From the NCBI GenBank assembly GCA_963761985.1, contig CAVXIT010000013.1, positions 463,232 through 527,231 of the forward strand: a DNA stretch of 64,000 nucleotides. The letters run 5' to 3'. Under the pieces are notes generated by a model, which was not told where the DNA came from, did no database searches, and was given only the letters and a program-made list of their open reading frames with translations. This DNA is from JACCTH01 sp963761985 (lineage in GTDB: Bacteria > Actinomycetota > Acidimicrobiia > Spongiisociales > ZC4RG35). The translations under genes were made by a program, and so were the position numbers. Below are positions 7,420-16,540 of the stretch, piece after piece. Position 1 is the first letter of the stretch; every line of letters begins with the position of its first letter.

Positions 7420-9339
7420 ATGAAACCCGACGACATCGCACGCCTCGTCACGCTCTCGGATCCGCGAATTCATCCCGACGGCGAGCGTGTCGCGTTCGTC
7501 GTCACCCGTATCGACCTGGAAGCGGATGCCTACCGGCGACAGATTCACCTTCATCAAGGTGACGATCACCGGCCATTCACCGCCGGACCGATCGATTCGT
7601 TCCCGCGCTGGTCGCCCGACGGCAAATTCCTCGCCTTCCTGCGGGCCACGGACCTGAAGAAACCAGTGGCCCAGGTCGCGGTGATGGGCTCGGATGGGGG
7701 AGAAGCGCGGGTTGTGACCGACTTCGCCCTTGGTGTCGAGGGCTTCAGCTGGAGCCCCGACGGCAGCCGGCTATGCGCAACAGCCAAGAGCTATCGCCCG
7801 GAGCTGGCCGACTTTTCCGACGACGACCGGGGCCGGGCACCGAAGCGGATTGTCCGCTTCCCCTATCGCTTCGATGGGCGGGGCTGGTTGCACGACCGGC
7901 TGCGCCAACTCTGGCTGATCGATCCGCTCGAGGCAGATGATCCGAAGCGCTTGACGACGGGAGATTTCGACGAATCGGAACCGGTTTGGCATCCAGGTGG
8001 GGAGCGGATCGCCTTCGTCACCGACCGCCACCCCCGCCAGGGCCTCGAGCCGGGCGCCGACTTGATGGAAGCCAACCTCGCTGGCGAACTGACTCCACTC
8101 ACCACCAGGGGTCGGCTTGCCAGCGTTGCCTATGACGAGAAGGGCCGACTTCATGCCCTCGGCTTTCCCGGCACTGACTATCCCCGTCTCGACCACCTCT
8201 ATCGAGTTGAAGATGGGGAGCTCACGGACCTCCTTCAAGGAATCGATCGGTCGACGCCGTTGGTGCAGCCGCTGCCGCGGGTGATCATCGAGGGAGACGC
8301 AGTCTGGGTCTTGCTTGAGGACTCGGGGCGACTCGAGCTCGCCTCGATCGACAGCGACGGGAACGCAACTGTCCAGATCGGAGGAGATCGTCAGGTCATC
8401 GCGTTCGACCGCAGCCTCGATGGAAGGACCGTGGCGGTGGTAACGAGCCCGACCAATCCGGGAGCCCTGGTCGAACTGGTCGACGGTTCCGAGCGAGTTC
8501 TGGTTCAGAATGAATCAAAGATCACCGCGAGAAACGCCGAGCATTGGCGAGCGACGAGCGACGGCCACGAGATCGATGTTTGGGCTTACCTCCCGGAGGG
8601 CGAAGGGCCACACCCGGTCCTGCTCAACATCCATGGTGGCCCGGCGACCCAATATGGTTTCGGGTTTTTCGACGAGTTTCAGGTTTATGCCAATGCCGGC
8701 TACGCGGTGATCGCCTGCAATCCGCGTGGTTCCTCCGGACGCGGTGAGGACTTCGTGCGGTCGGTGAGAGAAGATGGTTGGGGGACCGTCGACGTCGCCG
8801 ATGTCATCACGGCATTGGAGTCGGGCCTCGAACGCTTTCCACATCTCGACCCAGAGCGAATCGGGATCATGGGTGGTTCCTACGGAGGCTTTATGACCGC
8901 CTGGACCACGGCCCGCGATCATCGTTTCAAGAGCGCGATCGTGGAGCGCGCGCTGATTTCTTTTCCCTCGTTCAACGGCACTTCGGACATCGCTCCCACT
9001 TTCGGTGTCAATTACCTGGGCACCCGCGACCGAGAGTTCTCCTGGCAGAAGAGCCCCCTTGCCTGGGTCGACGAGGTTCGCACTCCCACCCTCATCATCC
9101 ACTCCGAGGACGACTTTCGCTGTCCGATCGAGCAGGCTGAGCAGTATCTCTTCGCGCTTTGGAGCAACGGGGTCGAAGCCGAGATGCTGCGCTTCCCCGG
9201 GGAAGGCCACGAGCTCTCCCGCTCAGGGAAACCACGCCATCGCGTCGAGCGGTTTGAAGCAATCCTCGACTGGCATGCGCGGTATCTCGGCCAAGGGGAA
9301 GAGTTAGCCTCCGCCGATGGGACAGCAACCCAACGTTGA
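7420..9339 (+). CDS. S9 family peptidase (acylaminoacyl-peptidase/dipeptidyl-peptidase type)
   Basis: A 639-residue prolyl-oligopeptidase-class serine peptidase. An N-terminal beta-propeller of about 370 residues has WSPDG repeats (FPRWSPDGK, FSWSPDGS). The C-terminal alpha/beta-hydrolase domain has an HGGPATQYG oxyanion segment, nucleophile Ser487 in GGSYGG, Asp in HSEDDFRCP and His in GEGHELS. The ATG at 7420 begins the conserved MKPDDIARLVTLSDPRIHPDG; an upstream in-frame ATG at 7381 overlaps pgpA and adds no conserved sequence. No signal peptide, so it is probably cytoplasmic and degrades short peptides. Confidence 0.93.
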   Translation: MKPDDIARLVTLSDPRIHPDGERVAFVVTRIDLEADAYRRQIHLHQGDDHRPFTAGPIDSFPRWSPDGKFLAFLRATDLKKPVAQVAVMGSDGGEARVVTDFALGVEGFSWSPDGSRLCATAKSYRPELADFSDDDRGRAPKRIVRFPYRFDGRGWLHDRLRQLWLIDPLEADDPKRLTTGDFDESEPVWHPGGERIAFVTDRHPRQGLEPGADLMEANLAGELTPLTTRGRLASVAYDEKGRLHALGFPGTDYPRLDHLYRVEDGELTDLLQGIDRSTPLVQPLPRVIIEGDAVWVLLEDSGRLELASIDSDGNATVQIGGDRQVIAFDRSLDGRTVAVVTSPTNPGALVELVDGSERVLVQNESKITARNAEHWRATSDGHEIDVWAYLPEGEGPHPVLLNIHGGPATQYGFGFFDEFQVYANAGYAVIACNPRGSSGRGEDFVRSVREDGWGTVDVADVITALESGLERFPHLDPERIGIMGGSYGGFMTAWTTARDHRFKSAIVERALISFPSFNGTSDIAPTFGVNYLGTRDREFSWQKSPLAWVDEVRTPTLIIHSEDDFRCPIEQAEQYLFALWSNGVEAEMLRFPGEGHELSRSGKPRHRVERFEAILDWHARYLGQGEELASADGTATQR

Positions 9340-9853
9340 ACTGACCAAGGATCAGCTCCCAAAGCCGACGCACGAACCTGACGCTGCCCGGCGTTGGCGC
9401 CCAACCCGGCCCGGAGTGATCACCCGGCCCGATCAGATGCCTTGGGGCGGTGCCTTCGGTACACCCGGTCCGGACATGGGCTATGTCCTAGTGATCATTC
9501 GAGCCAATGGAGCTGATCTCACCGAGGGCCAACAGAAAGTGGTGGCCGCGCTGATGGCGGCTCGCGCCAGCCGGCTGGGCCGAGCCCCAACCGCCGAGGA
9601 TCTCGATGTGGCCCGGCTGATCGCCGGAATCGGTGACGGATTGCCGGCCAACCTTGTCGAACGAGGCGTACGGTGGGTCACTGAGTCCGGGCACGAACGA
9701 ACTCCAGGACGGCACGCGGTGGCGGAAGCCGAACCGGACCTGTTGGTGATGTCCAAGGAGGAGGCTCGTCGGAGCATCCAGATCGTCGGTGGAGAAGAAC
9801 CTAAAGCCGGTACCGTGCCCGGCAATGAAGATCGTCCGCTTTCGAACCGGTAA
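9317..9853 (+). CDS. conserved hypothetical protein
   Basis: A 178-residue soluble protein I do not recognise with confidence. It overlaps the S9 peptidase end by 23 nt and the FAH-hydrolase start by 29 nt in different frames. Coding bias and tight packing support it being real. It has a Pro/Arg-rich N-terminus with WGGAFGTPGPDMGYVLVI (about residues 43-60), then a helical region with ARASRLGRAPTAEDLDVARL and a VERGVRWV segment. No membrane segments or catalytic signature are visible. Co-translation with its neighbours is likely. Confidence 0.75.
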   Translation: MGQQPNVELTKDQLPKPTHEPDAARRWRPTRPGVITRPDQMPWGGAFGTPGPDMGYVLVIIRANGADLTEGQQKVVAALMAARASRLGRAPTAEDLDVARLIAGIGDGLPANLVERGVRWVTESGHERTPGRHAVAEAEPDLLVMSKEEARRSIQIVGGEEPKAGTVPGNEDRPLSNR

Positions 9854-10586
9854 CGACATTGCCTATGGGCTGGCGGAAGCCGCCGGAGTCACCGTCTATC
9901 AAGGTTCCCCGTTCGTGGCCTGGGAGGCGACCGAAACTCTCGTCCCCTGGGAGGCAGTACAGCTACTGAGCCCGGTGATCCCGTCGAAGGTCGTTTGCGT
10001 CGGCCGGAACTACGAAGACCACGCAGCCGAGCTTGGCAACGAGGTGCCTGAGGAGCCAATCATCTTTCTCAAGCCTGCGACGTCTGTGATCGGGCCAGAT
10101 GCCAGTGTCGTCTACCCGAAGCAAACTTCGAACCTCCACCACGAGGCGGAGCTAGCGGTTGTGATCGGCCGTATCGCCCGTCACGTAAAAGCCGAGGATG
10201 TCGGGCGTCACATCTTTGGATATACGGCTGCCAACGACATCACCGCCCGCGACCTCCAAAAGAAGGACGTGCAGTTCACCCGGGCGAAGGGCTTCGACAC
10301 GTTTTGCCCTCTTGGTCCGATGATCGAGACCGAGCTGGATCCACTCGAGCGACTGGCCGTCGTTTGCCGGGTCAACGGGGAAGTTCGCCAGGCCGCGTTC
10401 ACCTCCGACATGGTCTTCGGAGTCGCCGAAATACTCGAATTCGTCTCATCCGTCATGACCTTGCTCCCGGGCGACGTCGTGTTGACTGGCACTCCCTCCG
10501 GGGTGGGGCCGATGGTGCCTGGAGACATCGTCGAGGTGGAGATCGACGGTGTCGGGGTTCTCAGCAACCCGATCGTCCGCAGGTGA
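9825..10586 (+). CDS. fumarylacetoacetate hydrolase family protein
   Basis: A 253-residue FAH-fold enzyme (hydrolysis or decarboxylation of beta-diketo or hydroxymuconate-type acids, Mg-dependent). Motifs: VCVGRNYEDHAAELG at about 65, EPIIFLKP, HHEAELAVVIGR with the metal-binding Glu residues, GYTAANDITARDLQ, KGFDTFCPLGP and the C-terminal LLPGDVVLTGTPSGVGP. The ATG at 9825 is chosen over 9789 because MKIVRFR is the usual N-terminus. The stop overlaps the gltX GTG start as GTGA. Confidence 0.9.
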   Translation: MKIVRFRTGNDIAYGLAEAAGVTVYQGSPFVAWEATETLVPWEAVQLLSPVIPSKVVCVGRNYEDHAAELGNEVPEEPIIFLKPATSVIGPDASVVYPKQTSNLHHEAELAVVIGRIARHVKAEDVGRHIFGYTAANDITARDLQKKDVQFTRAKGFDTFCPLGPMIETELDPLERLAVVCRVNGEVRQAAFTSDMVFGVAEILEFVSSVMTLLPGDVVLTGTPSGVGPMVPGDIVEVEIDGVGVLSNPIVRR

Positions 10587-12013
10587 CAACTCGGCTCCGC
10601 GTTGCCCCCTCGCCGACCGGGGCAATGCACGTCGGCACCGGCCGCACCGCGCTCTTCAATTGGCTCTATGCCCGTCACACCGGCGGCACCTTCATCGTTC
10701 GTATCGATGACACCGACGAGGCGCGCAGCGACCAGGCATTCGAAGCCGACATCCTGGCCGGGCTGCGGTGGTTAGGGCTCGACTGGGACGAAGGGGTCGA
10801 GGTTGGCGGGGCCTACGGCACCTACCGACAATCTGATCGCTATTCGCGCTACCGGGAGGCGGCTGAGCAACTGGTGACTGAAGGCACGGCCTATCCCTGC
10901 TTCTGCACTCCCCCCGAACTTGAGACGAGGCGGGCCGAGGCCGCAGCCGCCGGGCGACCGCCGGGTTACGACGGGCGCTGCCGTGCGCTCGATCCGGCCG
11001 AGGCTCGCCGGCGGCGGGAAGGTGGGGAAGCCGCCGCGATCCGTTTCAAAATGCCCCGTCCCGGTGCGACCGAGTTCGTGGACCTGGTCCGCGGCGCGGT
11101 CCGGTTCGACCATGAACACATCGACGACTTTGTCGTGCTCCGCTCCGATGGGCGTCCGACCTATCACCTGGCCTCGACGGTCGATGACGTCGACTACCAA
11201 ATCACCCACGTCGCTCGCGGCGACGACTTGCTTCCTTCCACTCCGCGCCATATCCAGCTCACGCAGGCGCTAGGGGGCGCAGAAGTGACTTACGCCCACA
11301 TCCCGCTTATCAACGGGCCTGACGGGAAGCGCCTTTCCAAGCGGCACGGGGCTCAAGGGGTGACCGAGTACATCGACGCCGGCTACCTCCCCGAAGCCTT
11401 GGTCAACTATCTCAGCCTGCTGGGGTGGTCGCCATCGGGCGAAGCCTCGATTTTTCCGGTATCGGAGTCAATCGAGCTCTTCGAGCTGACCGATGTGCAA
11501 AAAAACCCGGCGGTGTTTGATCGGGCGAAGCTCGATTGGATGAACGGCGAATATATCCGTGCGTTACCTGCAAAACGATTTCTCGAATTGGCAACAGGTT
11601 TCCTCGGATCGTTGTCCCCTCAACAGCAAGAAAAGCTTGAGCAGCTGGCCCCGCTCGTCCAGGAGCGCACCAAGTTGTTGACCGACGTGGCCGATCAGAT
11701 TCGGTTCCTATTGGTCGAAGAGGTCGAGATCGACCCGGACTCATGGGCGAAGGTTATGGGCGCCGAATCGGCCAAAGTGCTTGATGCCGCTATCGAAAGG
11801 CTGACGAGCCTCGACATGTTCGAACACGAACGGATCGAGGCGAGCCTGCGAGCCATGTTGGAAGACCTCGGCCTCAACGCTCGCAAGGGATTACAACCTC
11901 TCCGCGTTGCCATCACGGGATCGACAGTGAGCCCGCCACTTTTTGAGTCCATGGCGGTCCTTGGCCAAGAGGCGGTGCTCAGTCGATTGCGCGCAGCCCG
12001 AGCCCGCTTGTAG
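10583..12013 (+). CDS. gltX: glutamyl-tRNA synthetase
   Basis: Class I aminoacyl-tRNA synthetase of 476 residues charging tRNA-Glu. The HIGH-equivalent sits in PSPTGAMHVGTGRTALFN (residues 9-26), the IRIDDTD block follows, and the KMSKS-equivalent is KRLSKRHG near residue 250. The C-terminal anticodon-binding helices are complete. The GTG at 10583 overlaps the upstream FAH stop (GTGA), so the genes are coupled. Much longer frames starting at 10304 are out-of-gene extensions. A tRNA-Glu gene lies 22 nt downstream. Confidence 0.96.
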   Translation: MTTRLRVAPSPTGAMHVGTGRTALFNWLYARHTGGTFIVRIDDTDEARSDQAFEADILAGLRWLGLDWDEGVEVGGAYGTYRQSDRYSRYREAAEQLVTEGTAYPCFCTPPELETRRAEAAAAGRPPGYDGRCRALDPAEARRRREGGEAAAIRFKMPRPGATEFVDLVRGAVRFDHEHIDDFVVLRSDGRPTYHLASTVDDVDYQITHVARGDDLLPSTPRHIQLTQALGGAEVTYAHIPLINGPDGKRLSKRHGAQGVTEYIDAGYLPEALVNYLSLLGWSPSGEASIFPVSESIELFELTDVQKNPAVFDRAKLDWMNGEYIRALPAKRFLELATGFLGSLSPQQQEKLEQLAPLVQERTKLLTDVADQIRFLLVEEVEIDPDSWAKVMGAESAKVLDAAIERLTSLDMFEHERIEASLRAMLEDLGLNARKGLQPLRVAITGSTVSPPLFESMAVLGQEAVLSRLRAARARL

Positions 12014-12035
12014 CGACCCCTACCATTCCGCTTCT

Positions 12036-12108
12036 GGTCCCGTCGTCCAGTGGCCTAGGACGCTGGCCTTTCAAGCCGGAAACGCGGGTTCGAATCCCGT
12101 CGGGACTG
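12036..12108 (+). tRNA. tRNA-Glu (anticodon TTC)
   Basis: A 73-nt cloverleaf folds cleanly. The acceptor is GGTCCCG with CGGGACT (a terminal G-T wobble), the D stem GTCC/GGAC, and the anticodon stem CTGGC/GCCGG closes loop CTTTCAA with anticodon TTC. The T arm carries GGTTCGAATCC. Discriminator G at 12108; CCA is not encoded. It lies directly downstream of the gene for its own synthetase. Confidence 0.96.
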
Positions 12109-12156
12109 CAATCTTTTGGACCCCAGATGCTCGAAGGGCAAGTTACTTCTGCTCGA

Positions 12157-13018
12157 TCAGGGGCGGCGCTTGCCGGTTCGAGTTCCGCCATCCTTTGCTT
12201 CCTTGTCCCGACGGCGGCGGAAGGCAAGCAAGAAGCCGAGCCCGGCCCCAAAGGCGTTTTGTGGGAGGCCAATCATGAGGAAGCCGAGCAAACCAGAAAC
12301 CATGATCGCGGGGACGGCCACCATTTCGATGGTGTCTCTCCCGGTTCGGCCCAGGTAACGGATGTCCTCATCTAGCTGTATGCCGCGTCTTTCACCCACG
12401 GTGGTCCCGGCCCGAGGGTCGGCGTCGGGGGCGAAGGGATCCGCAGGATTCTCGGGCGGCGAAACTGGGCCAGAAGAATCAGCAGTTGTGCTGGGAGCGG
12501 ACGGCGGTGTACTGAAAGGCGCGGTAATGGCGACCGATAGGTGGTGGCGGTTGGGGGGCTGCTGTCGTCGCCGTGGAGAGTGTCGTACTCGGAGCTGCCG
12601 CCGATCCTGTCGTACTCGTCGTGACGTCGGGTTGAGAAGTCGTGGTCGGCACTGTCGGAACTGTGGTTGTCACCGGACCAATGTTCACGCTCACGGTCGC
12701 AACCGAGCAGGCGCCCTCAGCGTCACAGATCGAATATTCGAAGCTGTCGACGCCGGCTTCGCCGCCGTTAGCTGAGTACTTGACCTTGGGCGAACCTGAG
12801 GCGATCACCGTTGCCGTTCCGTGACTCGGATTCGAGACAATCGTCAGAGAACCGGGGTCGAAATCGCCGAGATCGTTCTCGAGTACCGCTATGTGGATGA
12901 TGTGCCCATCTGCGGTTACGTCGTCATCGACCGCCGTCGGACCACCGGTAGCTAGGGCCGGAGCAGCGGCCACCAAGAGAACGCACACAAGGAACAACGC
13001 GGCGGCGATGGGCCTCAT
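12157..13018 (-). CDS. membrane-anchored Ig-like (Big_9/cadherin-like) stalk protein, frameshifted
   Basis: The N-terminal frame (ATG at 13018) encodes a signal peptide, MRPIAAALFLVCVLLVAAAPALA. One Ig-like domain of the Big_9 type follows (AVDDDVTADG, VLENDLGDFDPGSLTI, VDSFEYSICDAEGACS, residues about 28-110) and then a Thr/Ser/Pro stalk. This frame stops at 12479. A second frame continues the Pro/Ser/Thr stalk and ends with one transmembrane helix (around AVPAIMVSGLLGFLMIGL) and an Arg/Lys tail, stopping at 12157. The switch is at a six-base homopolymer (12553-12558), so one extra base in the assembly is the simplest explanation. ATGA overlap with the upstream sensor kinase implies one operon. 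Confidence 0.72.
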
Positions 13019-14382
13019 GCCGGGATCGCCGCCAACTGCTCGCGCAGATCGACCGCAGAATTGGCGATCGGTATCGTGACCGAGAACCAGGTCTCGCCGC
13101 GCACCCGGCGATACGAAACCTCACAGTTCATGAGGCGGCAAAGCTCGCGAACAATCGCCAGCCCTAACCCCACCGATCCCATGATGACCGGCGCTTCTCC
13201 AGTATGAACAAATCGGCTGAAGAGACGCTCCCGGACGTGTTCAGGGACACCGGGCCCGTCATCGATGACGGTGCACACGTAGCTGCCATCCTTGGTCACC
13301 CCTCGCACTCTGATCTTCGATCCGCCGTGCTTGCGGGCGTTGACGAGGAGGTTCCTGAGCACTTGGCGGAACCGTTCCGGATCGACGACGACCGTCGCTT
13401 CCTGGCAGTTCATCTCGATGTCGGTCTGCATCAACTCGATGAACCGAATTACTTCCTTGACTTCGTCGCTGATCGCTACCGGGCGAAGACTGATGGTCAG
13501 GGCGTCGGCATCGGCGCGAGCGGCCGTCAAAAGGTCGTCGACCATGCGGCTGAGATCGGCGGATTGGTCCACGATGAGTTGGACAATTTCCTGATCGGCA
13601 CGGTCGAGATCGGAGCCGGACAGGAGTTGCGCAAAACCGACAATCCCCGTCAAGGGGGTGCGGAGCTCATGGGAAACGTTGGCGATGAACTCGTCTTTCG
13701 ATTTGTTGATCGCTTTTTCGGATTCGAGACGCAAACGAGTCTCAGACTGTCGTCGTTGTCTGTTCATCGCCCATCGATAGACCGTCATTCCGGCAGCCGG
13801 GATGGCGAACGCAAGCAGGAAGCGCACTACGTCAGCCACCCTGCCGAGAACCGAGGAGGTCTGATTGATCTCACTGGCGTCGATCCGCTGTGCAGCGTTG
13901 AGGGCTTGCTCGAGAGTGGAATGAGCGGGATCGAGCTGTTGTCGAACATGGGTTGCAACCGAGAGCTCGGTGCCGACTTCAATCGTCTGTATGGCCTCGT
14001 TGACAGCGTTGGCGAATCCGGACAGCGCCCCGAGCAGCTCCTCGTTCGGGCTCGATGAAATCTCGGTGAACGCGTCGATTTCGGCGGAAGCTGCCTTGAG
14101 TGCTTCACTCGCAGCCTCCAGGGTCGGGGCAATTGTGAGCTCGGGCTCAGCCGTTGCGGAGAGGTACGCGGCTTGGGCGAGATTGAGCCTGGCTACTTCT
14201 GCCGAGCCCAGGGCCCGTTCGATCTGTTGCACGCGGGTCGCCAGCCCTGCCACCCGCTGACCGTTATAGGCGCCAACGAAGATCGCGGAGGCCGCGCCAA
14301 TCAAGACCAGCACAGCGCCAAAGGTCAGCAGCAATGGACGATCAAGCTTTGGGTTGATCTCGGGGGCAGACTGTCGGGCCAC
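13015..14382 (-). CDS. orphan sensor histidine kinase
   Basis: A 455-residue membrane kinase. TM1 is at about 17-37, an extracytoplasmic helical region spans about 40-180, and TM2 is at about 185-205 (VVRFLLAFAIPAAGMTVY). HisKA follows with SHELRTPL carrying the phospho-accepting His, then HATPase_c with NLLVNARKHG (N box), DDGPGVP (G1) and GLGLAIV (G2). No response regulator is adjacent; its partner must lie elsewhere. It overlaps the downstream stalk-protein gene by 4 nt (ATGA), which hints that the kinase and surface protein work together. Confidence 0.92.
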   Translation of the reverse strand: MARQSAPEINPKLDRPLLLTFGAVLVLIGAASAIFVGAYNGQRVAGLATRVQQIERALGSAEVARLNLAQAAYLSATAEPELTIAPTLEAASEALKAASAEIDAFTEISSSPNEELLGALSGFANAVNEAIQTIEVGTELSVATHVRQQLDPAHSTLEQALNAAQRIDASEINQTSSVLGRVADVVRFLLAFAIPAAGMTVYRWAMNRQRRQSETRLRLESEKAINKSKDEFIANVSHELRTPLTGIVGFAQLLSGSDLDRADQEIVQLIVDQSADLSRMVDDLLTAARADADALTISLRPVAISDEVKEVIRFIELMQTDIEMNCQEATVVVDPERFRQVLRNLLVNARKHGGSKIRVRGVTKDGSYVCTVIDDGPGVPEHVRERLFSRFVHTGEAPVIMGSVGLGLAIVRELCRLMNCEVSYRRVRGETWFSVTIPIANSAVDLREQLAAIPA

Positions 14383-14498
14383 CGACCCTTATCGGAATTT
14401 GGACCGGATTTGGCTAGGACTATCGCCGGTGGTCCCCAATGGGCTAGTCCGCTCCCCTCTAACACCATGCGGGCAGGCTGAGGTCCTGCAACTTTTGC

Positions 14499-14546
14499 GA
14501 ACCCAGGGTTGGTGTGGGTGTGCAACGCCGGTTGCAGCCCACAGAA
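14499..14546. repeat. dispersed palindromic repeat, copy 1
   Basis: It contains AACCCAGGGTTG and, 20 nt further on, GGTTGCAGCCCACAGAA. The second block recurs exactly at 17105-17121, where AACCCAGGGTTG is also present. The 14383-14688 gap between the sensor kinase and the sigma-factor gene otherwise holds only the hairpin at 14551-14577 and presumably the two divergent promoters; I saw no small gene in it. Confidence 0.55.
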
Positions 14547-14550
14547 GAGA

Positions 14551-14577
14551 AGAGACCGGGCGTTTGACCCGGTCTCT
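14551..14577. terminator. strong hairpin, possible transcription terminator
   Basis: AGAGACCGGG and CCCGGTCTCT form a perfect 10-bp stem around a 7-nt loop. It is followed by CTCGTTCCCCTCC rather than a T-tract. It sits between the divergent sensor kinase and ECF sigma gene, so it may insulate the two promoters or belong to a 5' leader instead. Confidence 0.5.
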
Positions 14578-14688
14578 CTCGTTCCCCTCCGAATCACCAA
14601 ACCGGTGTCTCGGTTCACAAGTTCATGTCCGGCGAGAGCGATCTCATGACAAGAAGATTTGTGTCAATGTTCGGGTGCTGATGGACAT

Positions 14689-15264
14689 ATGAAGAGGATG
14701 GGGCCGGCGCCATTGCTCGACACAAGGACTCAGTTCGAGTCCATCTATCGCCAGAACCGGTCCGCGGTTCTTGCTTACTGTCTGCGCCGGACCGAGGCCA
14801 CCGAGGCCGATGACGCCTGCTCGGAGACTTTCCTTGTTGCCTGGCGTCGGATAGAGGACGTACCGCCTCCACCCGAGACGTTGCCTTACCTCTACGGGAT
14901 CGCCGGGCGAGTGTTGTCGAACCACCTGCGATCTATTCGTAGACGATCACGCCTAGACGAGAAGCTCGGCAATTTGGGCGTGGACCCACCGGCCGACCCG
15001 CTCCACCTAACCATGCAAAACGCCCGGGATCGGGAGGTCGCAGATGCGGTCCGAAGCCTGCGACCGAAGGATCGCGAGATCGTGATGCTCTACGCCTGGG
15101 AAGACCTCTCGCGCGACACCATCGCCCAGATGATGGGAATGACTCGGGCTGCAGTAGACCAAAGAATTCACCGCTCCTATCAGAGGTTGGCGCGCACGCT
15201 TGCGCCAACCCTCGAATCAAGCGCAATCAACTCCCCTCCGATTGCCGAGAAAGGAGGAACATGA
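14689..15264 (+). CDS. ECF-type RNA polymerase sigma factor
   Basis: A 191-residue sigma-70 family factor lacking region 3. Region 2 runs about 15-85 (FESIYRQNRSAVLAYCLRR, ETFLVAWRRI). Region 4 is about 118-170 with a helix-turn-helix (LSRDTIAQMMGMTRAAVDQRIHRSYQRL). Start at 14689 (MKRMGPAP); 14698 and 14659 are alternatives. Its stop overlaps the ATG of the next gene (ATGA), whose product is membrane-anchored, the classic sigma/anti-sigma arrangement. Confidence 0.9.
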   Translation: MKRMGPAPLLDTRTQFESIYRQNRSAVLAYCLRRTEATEADDACSETFLVAWRRIEDVPPPPETLPYLYGIAGRVLSNHLRSIRRRSRLDEKLGNLGVDPPADPLHLTMQNARDREVADAVRSLRPKDREIVMLYAWEDLSRDTIAQMMGMTRAAVDQRIHRSYQRLARTLAPTLESSAINSPPIAEKGGT

Positions 15265-16262
15265 CGCACGATCTGATCGATCGCATGGTCCGGCAGGCCA
15301 ATCCTGTCCCGGATCTGAAGGTGCTCGAAGCTGCACCGGCGTCTGTCCTCGAACTGCAAAGGAGGACGGATATGCAAACCGAGAACCAGATCGAGGTGGA
15401 CCCTCAGAGCAATGGACCGAACTGGAACCTTTGGCTCGCGATCGCAGCTATTGCCGCCGTCGTCATCGGCGCACTGTTCCTATTGCGTCCGGGACCGACG
15501 GCGCCCGTCGTCGATCAGCCGGAAGTGCCGGCCACCACGACGCCAATCGAGACCACTACTCCACCGGAAGCGGCAACGACGGTTACCCAGGCTGCCGATG
15601 CCGTTCCACCGGAGCTGGAAGGTGTCTGGTACGTCGACGAGGGGAATCAAGGAATCACCAGACTCGTGCTGGGAGCCAACAGCTACTCGTTCCCCCAGTT
15701 CGGAGCGGGGGGTCGGATTTCGGTGACAGGAGAATTAGCTCAGTTGTCCGATGACCTGACATGCCCAAGCCTCGCCGAAACCGATCCGGTGATCCTGCGA
15801 GAAGCGATGGGGCTCTATCGATGGTCAATCCAGGGAACAACTCTGACGTTCACCGCGGTCGAGCCGGATGACTGTTCAGCACGTGAGAGTCTTTTCGCCG
15901 CTCCATTTACCCGCAATTCGAACGGTCAGCCGGACGCCGCCACAACCACCGCTCCGGTCGAAGACGCCGCTCCGCCGGAGCTCGAAGGAGTTTGGAGCAC
16001 CGATCTCGGCGGAACCCTCGGGATCAACCGTCTAATCATCCGCGGGACCACTTACAACCTTTCCTACGCCGGAGTGGGCGGTCAAATTTCGGTCGATGGG
16101 GACCTAATCGAATTCTCCGACAACGGCCTTTGCAGTGTCACCGGCGTGTATCGATGGTTGGTAGAGGGGGACACTCTGGCGTTCACCGCCGTTGAGCCGC
16201 CGGTCGACTGTTCGGAACGGCGAGGATTTCTAGTCGGAGGGGACGGCGTAACACGGGTTTAA
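15261..16262 (+). CDS. membrane protein coupled to ECF sigma, with duplicated extracytoplasmic domain
   Basis: A 333-residue protein, candidate regulator of the sigma factor. A short cytoplasmic N-terminus (LIDRMVRQANPVPD at 5-18) is followed by one TM helix at about 57-76, a Thr/Pro linker, then two tandem copies of a roughly 100-residue domain. Both copies begin PPELEGVW, contain a GG(R/Q)ISV segment and end YRW..(Q/E)G.TL.FTAVEP...CS.R. AAGGAGG at 15251-15257 precedes the ATG. The N-terminus lacks a recognisable zinc anti-sigma motif (HxxxCxxC), so direct anti-sigma activity is an inference from position only. Confidence 0.82.
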   Translation: MTHDLIDRMVRQANPVPDLKVLEAAPASVLELQRRTDMQTENQIEVDPQSNGPNWNLWLAIAAIAAVVIGALFLLRPGPTAPVVDQPEVPATTTPIETTTPPEAATTVTQAADAVPPELEGVWYVDEGNQGITRLVLGANSYSFPQFGAGGRISVTGELAQLSDDLTCPSLAETDPVILREAMGLYRWSIQGTTLTFTAVEPDDCSARESLFAAPFTRNSNGQPDAATTTAPVEDAAPPELEGVWSTDLGGTLGINRLIIRGTTYNLSYAGVGGQISVDGDLIEFSDNGLCSVTGVYRWLVEGDTLAFTAVEPPVDCSERRGFLVGGDGVTRV

Positions 16263-16302
16263 GTAACACCCGTTAACTGCAGAAACGGGAGGACATAGTC
16301 AA

Positions 16303-16413
16303 ATGCTTCTCACAAACCGAGAGATGCCCCGAAAGCATTCACGAATGCGTTCATTGCTTCAGCACTTAACCATCGTTCTGGTGTCGTTTCAGTTCGTGGC
16401 TGGCGCCCATTGA
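16303..16413 (+). CDS. possible 36-residue secreted or leader peptide
   Basis: A short ORF with a good ribosome site (GGGAGGA at 16288-16294) starts at ATG 16303. It reads as a basic N-terminus followed by a hydrophobic core (LTIVLVSFQFVAGAH), like a signal peptide that stops at its cleavage site. The frame beyond the TGA stays open to about 16510 with a Pro/Ser/Thr-rich reading. The locus may therefore be a small secreted protein broken by a point change. No family recognised. Confidence 0.3.
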   Translation: MLLTNREMPRKHSRMRSLLQHLTIVLVSFQFVAGAH

Positions 16414-16540
16414 CCCTGGGGGAACGCAACCCCGACGGCACGCCCTTCTACCGGACCGCGGACTTCCGCTTCACCCACTGAAAAGGGATCGATGAATCGA
16501 AAGAGCCATGAATGAAACACAGACCTCGAAAGGAGACGGT

